Source of the DNA: Chloroflexota bacterium
GTDB taxonomy: Bacteria; Chloroflexota; Dormibacteria; Dormibacterales; Dormibacteraceae
Assembly (NCBI GenBank): GCA_005880695.1
Contig: VBGR01000033.1
Span: 38,428 to 102,427, forward strand
Direction: 5' to 3'
Length of the DNA: 64,000 nucleotides
The notes below the pieces were generated by a model that searched no databases, was not told the DNA's origin, and saw only the letters and a list, made by a program, of their open reading frames with translations. Made by a program: the position numbers and the translations under genes. Numbering within the stretch: the stretch's first letter is position 1; each line of letters begins with the position of its first letter. Shown piece by piece: positions 26,070-34,375 of the stretch.

Positions 26070-26708
26070 TCACAGCAGCGTCAGCTGCTCCGGATCGACC
26101 TCCGGCTCTGGCACCGGCTCTGGCGGAGGCGGCGGCTTGAGCACCTCGTCGAGGTAGCGCCTGACCCCGTCGAAATCGCGCTGGAGGTCGTTGATGAGGC
26201 TCGCGTTGTGGAGGGCGGCCGCCGGGTGGAAGAGCGCCACGTACTTCACCCCTCCCTTCTCCACCATCCGCCCGTGCACGCGGCTGATCGGACCATGGCC
26301 GGGCAGCAGCCGCTCCAGGGCGTGGCGGCCGAGGATGAGGACGACCTTCGGCTGGATGAGTCCCAGCTGACGCTCCAGGTAGGGCGAGCAGGACTCCGCC
26401 TCGTTAGGCATCGGGTCGCGGTTTTGAGGCGGCCGGCACTTGAGCACGTTGGTGACGTAGACGTCCTCCCGGCGGAGCCCGATGCCGGCCAGGAGGGTAT
26501 CGAGCAGCTTGCCCGCGGCGCCCACGAAAGGCTTGCCTTGCATGTCCTCGTTGAACCCGGGCGCCTCGCCCACGATCATGACGTCGGCCGGACAGGGCCC
26601 GGTTCCCGGGACCGCGTTCGTGCGGGTCGCGTGGAGGCCGCACTTCCGGCAGGTGAGAACCTCCTGGTGAAGGACCTGGAGGGCCTCCGACGCTTGACTA
26701 AGCGACAC
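26070..26708 (-). CDS. Uracil-DNA glycosylase, family 4 (Fe-S type)
   Basis: This enzyme removes uracil from DNA produced by cytosine deamination. The 212 residues match family 4: a Cys pair near the N-terminus (TCRKCGLH), motif A GEAPGFNEDMQGKPFVGAAGK, a further Cys pair in KCRPPQNRDPMPNEAESC, and the C-terminal ALFHPAAALHN. The four cysteines would bind a 4Fe-4S cluster. The C-terminal tail is Pro-rich. The start is GTG, overlapping the end of dapA by 11 bases. Confidence 0.93.
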   Translation of the reverse strand: MSLSQASEALQVLHQEVLTCRKCGLHATRTNAVPGTGPCPADVMIVGEAPGFNEDMQGKPFVGAAGKLLDTLLAGIGLRREDVYVTNVLKCRPPQNRDPMPNEAESCSPYLERQLGLIQPKVVLILGRHALERLLPGHGPISRVHGRMVEKGGVKYVALFHPAAALHNASLINDLQRDFDGVRRYLDEVLKPPPPPEPVPEPEVDPEQLTLL

Positions 26709-27612
26709 CGACCGGCGAGAAGCTGATCAGCTCTCCTGCGTCCTTGATGACTCCCATGAGGCGATCGCCGTCTCCGTCCGCCAGCGGTGCCAGGGGCAGC
26801 CGGAAGGGCCCGGCAGGGAAGCCCAGTCGGTTGATGGCCGTCTTGATGGGGATGGGGTTGCTGGCGGTCGTCATGAGCGCTTTGATGACCGGCAGGAGGC
26901 CCTGGTGGATGCTGGCCGCCCGCTCGTGGTCGCCCTTCAAGAACGCCTCGATCATCGCCTTCATCGCCGGCCCGGCGATATGGGAGACGACGCAGATGAC
27001 TCCGTAACCGCCTACCGCGAGCAGCGGCAAGGTGAAGCTGTCGTCACCCGACCAGACCCGGAACCCGGTGGGTTTGCCGGCGCAGACGAGGCCCATCTGG
27101 TCCATGTCCCCGCTGGCTTCCTTGACTCCGGCGATGCCGGGGATCTCAGCGCACCTGATGGTGGTGGCGGCCGTCATGTTCACCCCGGTCCGGCCCTGGA
27201 TGTTGTACATGATCACGGGCTTGCCGCCGGCCGCTTCGGCGATCGCCTTGAAGTGCCGGTACATGCCTTCCTGGGGCGGCTTGTTGTAGTAGGGAACGAC
27301 CGCCAGGATGCCGTCCGCGCCGGCCTTGATCGACGCTTGCGTGAGGTGGACCGAGTGCTGCGTGCTGTTCGACCCGGCGCCGGCGATGACGGTCTTGTCG
27401 GGAATCGCCTGCTTGACGATGCGGCAGAGCTCGACCTTCTCGTCGTCGGTCAAGGCCGGAGCCTCCCCGGTCGTTCCGAATACGACCACCCCGTCCGAGC
27501 CGCTCGTGGTGAGGAGCTTGGCGAGGCGCTGGGCAGCCTCGTAATCGACCGCGCCGTCCGCCTTGAATGGCGTGATCATCGCCGTCAGCAAGCGTCCGAT
27601 GTCAGCAGCCAT
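26698..27612 (-). CDS. dapA: 4-hydroxy-tetrahydrodipicolinate synthase
   Basis: DapA condenses pyruvate with aspartate semialdehyde, the first committed step to diaminopimelate. The 304 residues form the (beta/alpha)8 barrel of the family: GTTGEAPALTDDEK, GAGSNSTQHSVHL, VVPYYNKPPQEGMYRHF with the active-site Tyr, and IMYNIQGRTGVNM. The Schiff-base lysine is in GIAGVKEASGD. It lies directly downstream of asd with a four-base gap. Confidence 0.96.
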   Translation of the reverse strand: MAADIGRLLTAMITPFKADGAVDYEAAQRLAKLLTTSGSDGVVVFGTTGEAPALTDDEKVELCRIVKQAIPDKTVIAGAGSNSTQHSVHLTQASIKAGADGILAVVPYYNKPPQEGMYRHFKAIAEAAGGKPVIMYNIQGRTGVNMTAATTIRCAEIPGIAGVKEASGDMDQMGLVCAGKPTGFRVWSGDDSFTLPLLAVGGYGVICVVSHIAGPAMKAMIEAFLKGDHERAASIHQGLLPVIKALMTTASNPIPIKTAINRLGFPAGPFRLPLAPLADGDGDRLMGVIKDAGELISFSPVGVA

Positions 27613-27616
27613 TCTT

Positions 27617-28639
27617 CTAGATCACCCCCATCTCGATCGCGCACTCGGCGACCTGGACCGCGTTGAGCGCCGCGCCCTTGCGCAGGTTGTCCGACACGAG
27701 CCAGAGCGCGAGCCCGTGCTCGACGGAGGCGTCCTGTCGGATGCGGCCGACGAACACCTCGTCGCGACCGGCAGCGCCGGCCGGGGTCGGGTAGACCTGA
27801 TTCGCGTAGTCGTCCTGGACCGCGATGCCGGCCGCGCCGGCGAAGGCCTCGCGTGCCTCTTCAGGTGTGATCGGTCTGTCCGTCTCGAGGAAGACCGCCT
27901 CCCCATGCGAGATCGGAACCGGCACCCGGACGCAGGTGACCGCGATCTTGAGGTCCGGCTGCCCCAGGATCTTCCTCGTCTCGGCGACGATCTTGGCCTC
28001 TTCTTCGTTGTATCCGTCGGCAGCCGGCTTCCAGCCACCGGGCACCACGTTGTACGCGAGCTGGTGCGGGTAAACGGTCGCTGAAGGCTCCTGCCCGCCG
28101 GCGATTGCCCTTGTTTGTTCGTGGAGCTCGTCGACCAGGCGTCGGCCGGCGCCGGAGGCGGACTGATAGGTGGCCACGACCACACGCCTGATGCCGACGC
28201 GCCGGCGGATCGCGTCGACCACCATCGCCAGCGGGATGGCGCAGCAGTTCGGGTTGGCGATGATGCCCTCGTTGTCGCGGATCGTCTCGGCATTGACCTC
28301 GGGGACGACCAGCGGCACGTTCTCGGCGAGCCGCCAGGCGCTGCTGTTGTCGACCACGAGCGCGCCCGCCTCGGCCGCGACCGGAGCGAACTCCCGGGAG
28401 ACGCCGGCGCCGGCGCTGAAGAGAGCGATGTCGATGCCGTCGAAGGCGTCCTGGTCGAGAACCCGGACTTCGAGCTCGCTCCCGTTGTAGGCGAGCTTCT
28501 TGCCGCGCGATCGCTGGGAGGCGAGAGGGCGTACCTCGGCCGCCGGGAAATGCCGCTGGTGCAGCACCTTCAGCATCTCCTGGCCGACCACCCCGGTCGC
28601 CCCTACGACCGCGACGTTGAACCGGCGGGAGGAGTTCAC
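27617..28639 (-). CDS. asd: Aspartate-semialdehyde dehydrogenase
   Basis: Asd reduces aspartyl phosphate to aspartate semialdehyde, which feeds lysine/diaminopimelate and homoserine synthesis. The 340 residues start with FNVAVVGATGVVGQEML (NADP-binding). The catalytic Cys is in GIIANPNCCAIPLAM and the active-site His in RVPVPISHGEAV. A GTG at 28639 is chosen because homology begins a few residues after it. An in-frame GTG at 28681 would add 14 unaligned residues. Confidence 0.95.
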   Translation of the reverse strand: MNSSRRFNVAVVGATGVVGQEMLKVLHQRHFPAAEVRPLASQRSRGKKLAYNGSELEVRVLDQDAFDGIDIALFSAGAGVSREFAPVAAEAGALVVDNSSAWRLAENVPLVVPEVNAETIRDNEGIIANPNCCAIPLAMVVDAIRRRVGIRRVVVATYQSASGAGRRLVDELHEQTRAIAGGQEPSATVYPHQLAYNVVPGGWKPAADGYNEEEAKIVAETRKILGQPDLKIAVTCVRVPVPISHGEAVFLETDRPITPEEAREAFAGAAGIAVQDDYANQVYPTPAGAAGRDEVFVGRIRQDASVEHGLALWLVSDNLRKGAALNAVQVAECAIEMGVI

Positions 28640-28722
28640 GGCCCCCAGTTTAGAGACCCGGCTCGCTCGCGTCGCCACCACCTCGACGCGCCGGGGCGAT
28701 AACGCCGATCATTTCGACCTGC

Positions 28723-28995
28723 GTGCTGAACATCGTCGACATCCTCATCACGATCGCGGTGCTCACCCCGATCGCCATACTCCTGGCGGCCGCGGGGTAC
28801 ATCGGCTTCCTGGTGCTCTTCCGGCGCTGGACGATCTACACGCTTCGCACCGACGAGCCACTCCTGGCGAACCCTGGCGCCGACGATCGTCGGGAAGCTG
28901 AGAAGCCTTCCCCGGCGCCTGTCCGTTCCCAATCTCCGCGAGCGCCTGCCTCCCAGCCGCAGCCCTCGCGCCGGCGCCGCCGCCGGCGGCGCTAG
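28723..28995 (+). CDS. Small membrane protein with Arg-rich tail
   Basis: The 90-residue frame from a GTG at 28723 has one long hydrophobic segment (about residues 5-33), then FRRWTIYTLRTDEPLL. A Pro/Ser/Ala-rich stretch follows and a terminal run of arginines. It is the only + strand candidate between asd and dapB, diverges from asd and overlaps the dapB stop by four bases. No family was recognised. The hydrophobic segment argues for a real gene, while the repetitive tail and GTG start weaken the call. Confidence 0.5.
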   Translation: MLNIVDILITIAVLTPIAILLAAAGYIGFLVLFRRWTIYTLRTDEPLLANPGADDRREAEKPSPAPVRSQSPRAPASQPQPSRRRRRRRR

Positions 28996-29732
28996 GCCTG
29001 TTTCAGCCCCAGCAGCTCGTCCAGCCCGCGGTAGAAGCGCGGCTCCTCGACCACCCGCCGCACGGCCAGGAGGACGCCCGGCACGAAGGCTTCCCGCGAG
29101 GTCGTCCGGTGCGTGATCGTGAGCGTCTGCCCGGCCAGCCCGAAGATCACCTCCTGGTCGGCGACCACTCCCGGCAAGCGGACCGAGTGGACCGCAACCG
29201 CCCCCTCTTCCCCGCCCCGCGTGTTCGCCAGCGTGACCTTCTCCGGCGTGCTGTGTTCGAACTTGCGACGCGCGGCCAGCCGCCGCGCCGTGGCGAGCGC
29301 GGTGCCGGAAGGAGCGTCGGCCTTGGTGGCGTGATGCATCTCGATCACCTCCACCGCCGGGAAGAAGGGAGCCGCGAGCTCGGCCAGATGCATCATCAGG
29401 ACGGCTCCGATTGAGAAGTTGGGCGCCACGATCCCGCCCAGGGCGGCTTCGCGGCAGGCCTGCTCGAGCTCGTCGATGCCGTCTGCCGGGATGCCAGTGG
29501 TCCCCACGACGGGCGAAGCGCCGTGCTTCACGGCATGCAGCGCGTTGCCGAGCGCAGCGGAGGGATGCGTGAAGTCGATCAGCACGCGAGGGCGCTTCGA
29601 CTCCAGGAACCCGTGCAGGTCGTCGCCCACCTCCACGCCGCCCACGTATTCGAGGTCGGAGGCCGATTCGGCGGCGCGCGCCATCTCGGCCCCCACCTTG
29701 CCCCGGTAGCCGGCGACGGCTACCCGGATCAG
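28992..29732 (-). CDS. dapB: 4-hydroxy-tetrahydrodipicolinate reductase (CTG start)
   Basis: DapB reduces the DapA product to tetrahydrodipicolinate, the substrate of DapL. The Rossmann start is IRVAVAGYRGKVGAEM (GxxGxxG). Further motifs are LIDFTHPSAALGNAL, VVGTTGI, APNFSIGAVLMM and EMHHATKADAPSGTA, with the catalytic His pair and Lys. The first canonical start, GTG at 29696, falls inside the GxxGxxG loop. Upstream, the frame is closed by the pnp stop (TAG, 29750-29748) and only five codons lie between it and a CTG at 29732. The CTG gives 246 residues and the normal N-terminus. Confidence 0.94.
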   Translation of the reverse strand: MIRVAVAGYRGKVGAEMARAAESASDLEYVGGVEVGDDLHGFLESKRPRVLIDFTHPSAALGNALHAVKHGASPVVGTTGIPADGIDELEQACREAALGGIVAPNFSIGAVLMMHLAELAAPFFPAVEVIEMHHATKADAPSGTALATARRLAARRKFEHSTPEKVTLANTRGGEEGAVAVHSVRLPGVVADQEVIFGLAGQTLTITHRTTSREAFVPGVLLAVRRVVEEPRFYRGLDELLGLKQA

Positions 29733-29747
29733 TTCAGCTGACGTGGC

Positions 29748-32009
29748 CTAGCGCCGGCCTCCTCGGAAGCCGCCGCCGTCGCGGCGCTCGCGGTCTCGCC
29801 CGCCGCCTCCGTCGCGCCGGCCCCCACCGCTGAAGCTGCCTGCCTCGCGGGGCGGCGGCGGCCCAGCCGCGATAGCGGCGGCGACCGCCTCCTGGTCGAT
29901 CCGCTCGTCGGGTTGCTCGCCGCGGGCCTGGAGCTCGTCCAGCGCTGCCTGGCGGCTCAGGTTGAGCCGGCCCTGCTTGTCGATCTCGACAGCTTTGACC
30001 GCGATCTCGTCGCCCACGTTGATCACGTCCTCAACCTTGTCCACGCGGTGATCGGTCAGCTGCGAGATGTGGACCAGTCCATCCTGATTCGGAAGGACTT
30101 CGACGAAGGCCCCGAACGGCATGATCCGGACCACCTTGCCCCTGTAGATCTTCCCCACCTCGACCTCGTCGGTCAGTCCCTTGATCCACTCGATCGCACG
30201 CCTGGCCCCGTCCTGGTCGGAGGAGGCGATGTAGACCCGACCGTCGTCTTCGACATCGATCTGGACCCCGGTCTCCTCGACGATCTTGCGGATCACCTTG
30301 CCTCCCGGACCGATGATGTCGCGGATCTTGTCGGGGTTGATGTGGATGGTGGTGATGCGGGGTGCGTAGGTGCTCATCTCGGCGCGTGGCTTGGGGATCA
30401 CCTCGAGCATCTTGTCGAGCACGAAGAGGCGCGCCTCCCGCGCCTGCGCCAGCGCCGTTTCCATGATCTCGTGCGAGAGGCCCTTGATCTTGATGTCCAT
30501 CTGCAGCGCCGTGATCCCCTCGCGGGTCCCGGCCACCTTGAAGTCCATGTCGCCGAGGGCGTCCTCGATGCCCTGGATGTCGGTCATGACCGCGTGCTTC
30601 CCCTCGCGGGTCACGAGACCCATGGCGATGCCTGCGACCGGCGCCTTCAAAGGCACGCCGGCGTCCATCAGAGCTAGCGTGGACCCGCAGACCGAGGCCA
30701 TCGAGGTCGATCCGTTCGAGCTCAAGATCTCGGAGACGAGCCGCATCGTGTACGGCCACTCTTCCACGCTGGGGATGACTGAGAGCAGGGCGCGCTCGGC
30801 CAGCGCCCCGTGACCGATCTCGCGCCGGCCCGGCGACCGCAGCGGCCGCGCTTCACCGACCGAGAAGGGCGGGAAGTTGTAGTGGTGCATGTAGCGCTTG
30901 AACTCGTCGAGGCCCAGACCGTCCAGCTTCTGCTGGTCGGAGATCGAGCCCAGCGTGAGGATCGTCAGCGCCTGCGTCTGGCCGCGGGTGAAGAGGCCGG
31001 AACCATGCGTGCGAGGTAGCACGCCGACCTCGACCGCGATCTCCCGAATGTCCTTCAGGCCGCGGCCGTCGGCGCGCACCCCTTCCTCGATCACCCGCTG
31101 GCGGACCCGGTCCTTGACCTTCTTCTCGAAGATCTTCTTGATCAGGTCCTCCTGCTCGGGAAACGTCACCGAGAGCGCCGCGATCGTCTCGTTGCGGAGC
31201 TCTTTGGTGCTGTCCTCCCGGGTGGACTTGTCCGGGTTGTAGATGTACTGGTCAAGCCTGGAAGCGAGGTAGTCGTTGACCGCCGCGACCAGGTCTTCCG
31301 GGTACGTCGAAGCCGTGAACTCGTACTTGGTCCGGCCCACTTCGGCGCGCAGGTCTTCCTGGAGGGCGCAGAGCAGAACGATCCGCTCCTGGGCCATGTC
31401 GAGAGCCTGGAGGACGACCTCCTCGGAAACCCCTTTGGCGCCGGCCTCGACCATCAGGATGGCGTCTTTGCTGCCGGCCACGATCAGGTCGAGGTCGCTC
31501 TTGTCCATGTCCGCCATTGGCGGATTGACGACCAGCCGGCCGTCGATGTAGCCCATCCGGACCGCGCCGATGGGGCCCTGGAAAGGGATGTCCGAGATCG
31601 TCAGCGCCGACGAGGCGCCGTTGATCGCGAGGATGGTCGGATCGTTCTCCTGGTCGACGCTGAGCACCGTCGCGACTACCTGGATCTCATTCCGGAAGCC
31701 GTCAGGAAAAAGCGGCCGGACGGGCCGGTCGATCAACCGGCTGGAGAGGATCGCGATCTCACTCGGCCGGCCTTCGCGGCGGATGAAGCCGCCCGGGATC
31801 TTGCCGGCGGCATAGAGCCGCTCCTCGTAATCGCAGGTCAGCGGGAAGAAGTCGATTCCCTCCCGTGGGTCGGACATCACGGCCGTGGCCAGAATGACCG
31901 TATCCCCCTGCCTGATCAGGACCGCGCCGTTGGCCTGCCCGGCGAGCTTGCCGGTCTCCAGGCTCAGGCGCGCGCCATCGAATTCCTTCGTCTTTGTGAC
32001 TACCGCCAC
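29748..32009 (-). CDS. pnp: Polyribonucleotide nucleotidyltransferase (PNPase)
   Basis: PNPase degrades RNA 3' to 5' with phosphate and can add tails. The 753 residues contain two RNase PH domains (first: LETGKLAGQANGAVLIRQGD; second: RADGRGLKDIREI with GEARPLRSPGRREIGHGAL), a KH domain (IIGPGGKVIRKIVEETG) and an S1 domain (GKVVRIMPFGAFVEVLP). The C-terminal tail is a Gly/Arg/Asp-rich disordered stretch. The GTG at 32009 is chosen because GGAGG lies eight bases upstream. A TTG at 32024 would overlap that site. It follows rpsO, the common bacterial order. Confidence 0.97.
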   Translation of the reverse strand: MAVVTKTKEFDGARLSLETGKLAGQANGAVLIRQGDTVILATAVMSDPREGIDFFPLTCDYEERLYAAGKIPGGFIRREGRPSEIAILSSRLIDRPVRPLFPDGFRNEIQVVATVLSVDQENDPTILAINGASSALTISDIPFQGPIGAVRMGYIDGRLVVNPPMADMDKSDLDLIVAGSKDAILMVEAGAKGVSEEVVLQALDMAQERIVLLCALQEDLRAEVGRTKYEFTASTYPEDLVAAVNDYLASRLDQYIYNPDKSTREDSTKELRNETIAALSVTFPEQEDLIKKIFEKKVKDRVRQRVIEEGVRADGRGLKDIREIAVEVGVLPRTHGSGLFTRGQTQALTILTLGSISDQQKLDGLGLDEFKRYMHHYNFPPFSVGEARPLRSPGRREIGHGALAERALLSVIPSVEEWPYTMRLVSEILSSNGSTSMASVCGSTLALMDAGVPLKAPVAGIAMGLVTREGKHAVMTDIQGIEDALGDMDFKVAGTREGITALQMDIKIKGLSHEIMETALAQAREARLFVLDKMLEVIPKPRAEMSTYAPRITTIHINPDKIRDIIGPGGKVIRKIVEETGVQIDVEDDGRVYIASSDQDGARRAIEWIKGLTDEVEVGKIYRGKVVRIMPFGAFVEVLPNQDGLVHISQLTDHRVDKVEDVINVGDEIAVKAVEIDKQGRLNLSRQAALDELQARGEQPDERIDQEAVAAAIAAGPPPPREAGSFSGGGRRDGGGGRDRERRDGGGFRGGRR

Positions 32010-32017
32010 TCCACAAA

Positions 32018-32022
32018 CCTCC
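32018..32022 (-). promoter_or_regulatory. pnp ribosome-binding site
   Basis: GGAGG eight bases before the GTG at 32009 decides the pnp start. Confidence 0.75.
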
Positions 32023-32155
32023 AACCAGGAGCGCGGCTCAGCCTGGCTGCATCCGGTGCCAGGTCTCTAAAAGCTGCCTTCCAAGCTCGTTGCGCCTCGA
32101 AGAGAGCTGCTAAAGGCCTGACCCCGCGACGAGGCCCGCCGGTCTGCTCCCGAAA
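32023..32155. other. rpsO-pnp intergenic leader
   Basis: About 130 bases between rpsO and pnp. The only notable structure is a weak inverted repeat, GGCCT (32115-32119) and AGGCC (32132-32136), with a 12-base loop. No U-tract follows, so read-through from rpsO into pnp is likely. Confidence 0.3.
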
Positions 32156-32425
32156 CTATCTCCGGATCCCGAGCTTCCCGATGATCGAGCGGTAGCGCCC
32201 GACGTCGTTGCGGCTCAGGTAGTTCAGCAGCCGGCGCCGCTTGCCAACCAAGAGGAGGAGGCCGCGGCGCGAGTGGTGGTCTTTCGGGTTCGTCTTCAGG
32301 TGCTCGGTCAGCTGCGTGATACGCGTGCTGAAGATAGCCACCTGGACTTCTGGCGAACCCGTATCCGACTCGTGAAGCCTGTGCTCCGCGATCAGATTTC
32401 CCTTGACTTCTTGCTCGACTGCCAA
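32156..32425 (-). CDS. rpsO: 30S ribosomal protein S15
   Basis: S15 binds the central domain of 16S rRNA. From a TTG at 32425 the product has 89 residues, exactly the family length, starting [20 protein letters not shown] and continuing [32 protein letters not shown] follows. The longer frame from 32500 adds 25 residues not found in S15 proteins. The gene upstream diverges, so the rpsO promoter should lie in the 32426-32510 gap. TATACT (- strand) is present there, without a clear -35. Confidence 0.95.
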   Translation of the reverse strand: MAVEQEVKGNLIAEHRLHESDTGSPEVQVAIFSTRITQLTEHLKTNPKDHHSRRGLLLLVGKRRRLLNYLSRNDVGRYRSIIGKLGIRR

Positions 32426-32510
32426 AACTTTTTCGTCCGTAAGTATACCCAGGCCTACCATTTCCCCCTTCATGGCAGGCGGGGCGACGAACTGCGACAA
32501 CTTCCAGTAG

Positions 32511-32867
32511 ATGAGTCGAAAACGCCCGTCCGGACCGATCCAGCCACCTGACCCGCAGAAGGCCTATCGCACGGGTGTCGGAGTCGTGCTGGCGCTGCCG
32601 ATCGTGCTCGGCGTGGCGCTGAGCGTTCTCAGTCCGAGCCACTTCCGGCCGCTGCTGGCCAGCTCGCTCGGTCTCGCCCTGCTGGCGCTCGGGGTGGTGC
32701 TGGAAGCCCTCGGCGCCGGCGCGGCTTGGTGGGTCGACCGCAGCACCTGGAGCTGGTCTGCACGGCGCTTCGCCTCGCTCGGGATCACCGCGATTTTCGT
32801 TTTTCCGACGCTCTGGATCCTTCTCGTTGGACCCGCGTTCATAGTCGTGGCCCAGCACGCACGCTGA
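32511..32867 (+). CDS. Membrane protein of unknown function
   Basis: This 118-residue protein starts with a basic, Pro-rich cytoplasmic segment. It has four hydrophobic stretches, including [34 protein letters not shown] and [18 protein letters not shown]. No conserved motif was recognised. It is divergent from rpsO and converges on the ggt gene with a five-base gap. The hydrophobic pattern and a good ATG support a real gene. Confidence 0.65.
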   Translation: MSRKRPSGPIQPPDPQKAYRTGVGVVLALPIVLGVALSVLSPSHFRPLLASSLGLALLALGVVLEALGAGAAWWVDRSTWSWSARRFASLGITAIFVFPTLWILLVGPAFIVVAQHAR

Positions 32868-32872
32868 AAACG

Positions 32873-34375
32873 TCAGACGATCTCTACCGAGCCGTCCGAA
32901 CGCGGGTCGGCGCCACCCCGCCAGGCGTGCGGGCCGTCGACCAGGACCGCCTGCGCGTGGCCAAGCCGGCTGTCCAGGGGTGGGAGCAGCTCGACGTCCC
33001 CCCCGCCCCGGCGCAGCTGCGCAGCGCCAGGGTAGTCAGCCTCGACCCAGAGCCGGACGCCGTCCGGAGCGACGCGGACACGGGGCGCCGCGACCGCCTC
33101 CGCCGGGCCCAAGCCGTGGTCGATCAGGTTGACTGCCACCTGGGTCAGGATCTGCGGTTGGCCCTCGCCACCCATGGTCCCGAAGGCAGCCCAGGGCTGG
33201 CCGCCCCGCGCGCCCAGGGCCGGGATCAAGGTGTGCATCGTCCGCTTGCGCGGCTCCAGCCGGTTGACGTCGGCCGGGTCCAGGCTGAAGTAGCAGCCAC
33301 GGTTCTGGAGGAGGATGCCAGTGCCATCGGCCACGACGCCCGACCCGAACGAATAGGCGAGGCTTTGCGTCAGCGAGACCAGATTCCCCTCCTCGTCGGC
33401 GGTGCAGAGGTGGATGGTGTCCCCCTCCGGCAGTTGACGCACAGCGCCTTCGATGACGCAGTCCGGATCCAGGAACGGCTCGGCTGGAACCGGGCTGAAA
33501 AGAGGATCTGAGATGTACTTGTCCCGCAGCAGGTAGGTGACCTCTCGCAGGCTGCGCATCCGGTCGGCGAACTCAGGGCCTGGTCCCAGCTCGGCGCCCC
33601 GCACTCGACCAAGCCGCGCCAGCATCCCGAGCGCCACGAGGCCCTGGGTTGGCGGGGGCATCCCGTACACGGTGACGTCGCGATACTCGAAAGCAACCCC
33701 GTCCACGAAACCGGCCCGGTGCAGCGCCATGTCGCTCTGTGTCAGGAAGCCGTTCCGCCGCTGGATCGCGTCAGCGATGGCCGCGCCCACCTCACCGAAG
33801 TAGAACGCGCCGAACCCGTTGCGGCCCAGCACGCTCAAAACGGTCGCCAGGTCGGGATTGCGCAGTGTCATACCGCCCTTCATCGGCGGATACAGCGGCG
33901 CTGTGGCCGGGTCCGCCGCCAGCACGTTTGCGTAGTGCGTGAGAAAGGCCGAGAGCTTCGCCGTGACCGGGTAACCGTCTCGCGCAAGCGCGGCGGCTGG
34001 CTCCAGGACGCGACCCATTCCGAAGCGACCGAACCGCTCGACCATCCGGCCCCACGCCTGGACGGTGCCCGGCACGGTGACCGTCAGAGCGCCGCGCGCG
34101 GGCATGACGCGCTCGAAGCCGCGCTCTCGCATCGCCTCGAGGCTGGCGGCCTCGCCGGAGCGGCCGGCGCCTTCGACCCCCACCGGTTTCGCGGCACCCG
34201 CGGGCCAGACCAGGGCGAAGAGGTCCCCGCCGATGGACGTCATGTGCGGGTAGACGACACAGAGCACCGCGTTGGCGGCGACCGCTGCGTCGACCGCATT
34301 GCCGCCATCGCGAAGGACCTCGGCGCCGGCTTCGGTGGCGAGGTAGTGGGGCGTCGCCACGACGCCCCGGGTCAC
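32873..34375 (-). CDS. ggt: Gamma-glutamyltransferase family protein (Ntn hydrolase)
   Basis: The 500 residues match gamma-glutamyltranspeptidase-like proteins, which self-cleave to expose a catalytic Thr. The N-terminal half shows VVATPHYLATEAGAEVLRDG, GGNAVDAAVAAN and SIGGDLFAL. The junction is GDTIHLCTADEEGNLVSLTQ with the predicted nucleophile Thr in DTIHL, and the small subunit has FGTMGGEGQPQILTQV. No export signal is seen, unlike periplasmic GGTs, so a cytoplasmic role or a different substrate is possible. It is the last gene of the ribF-glpB-lipid group and overlaps the preceding stop by four bases. Confidence 0.88.
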   Translation of the reverse strand: MTRGVVATPHYLATEAGAEVLRDGGNAVDAAVAANAVLCVVYPHMTSIGGDLFALVWPAGAAKPVGVEGAGRSGEAASLEAMRERGFERVMPARGALTVTVPGTVQAWGRMVERFGRFGMGRVLEPAAALARDGYPVTAKLSAFLTHYANVLAADPATAPLYPPMKGGMTLRNPDLATVLSVLGRNGFGAFYFGEVGAAIADAIQRRNGFLTQSDMALHRAGFVDGVAFEYRDVTVYGMPPPTQGLVALGMLARLGRVRGAELGPGPEFADRMRSLREVTYLLRDKYISDPLFSPVPAEPFLDPDCVIEGAVRQLPEGDTIHLCTADEEGNLVSLTQSLAYSFGSGVVADGTGILLQNRGCYFSLDPADVNRLEPRKRTMHTLIPALGARGGQPWAAFGTMGGEGQPQILTQVAVNLIDHGLGPAEAVAAPRVRVAPDGVRLWVEADYPGAAQLRRGGGDVELLPPLDSRLGHAQAVLVDGPHAWRGGADPRSDGSVEIV

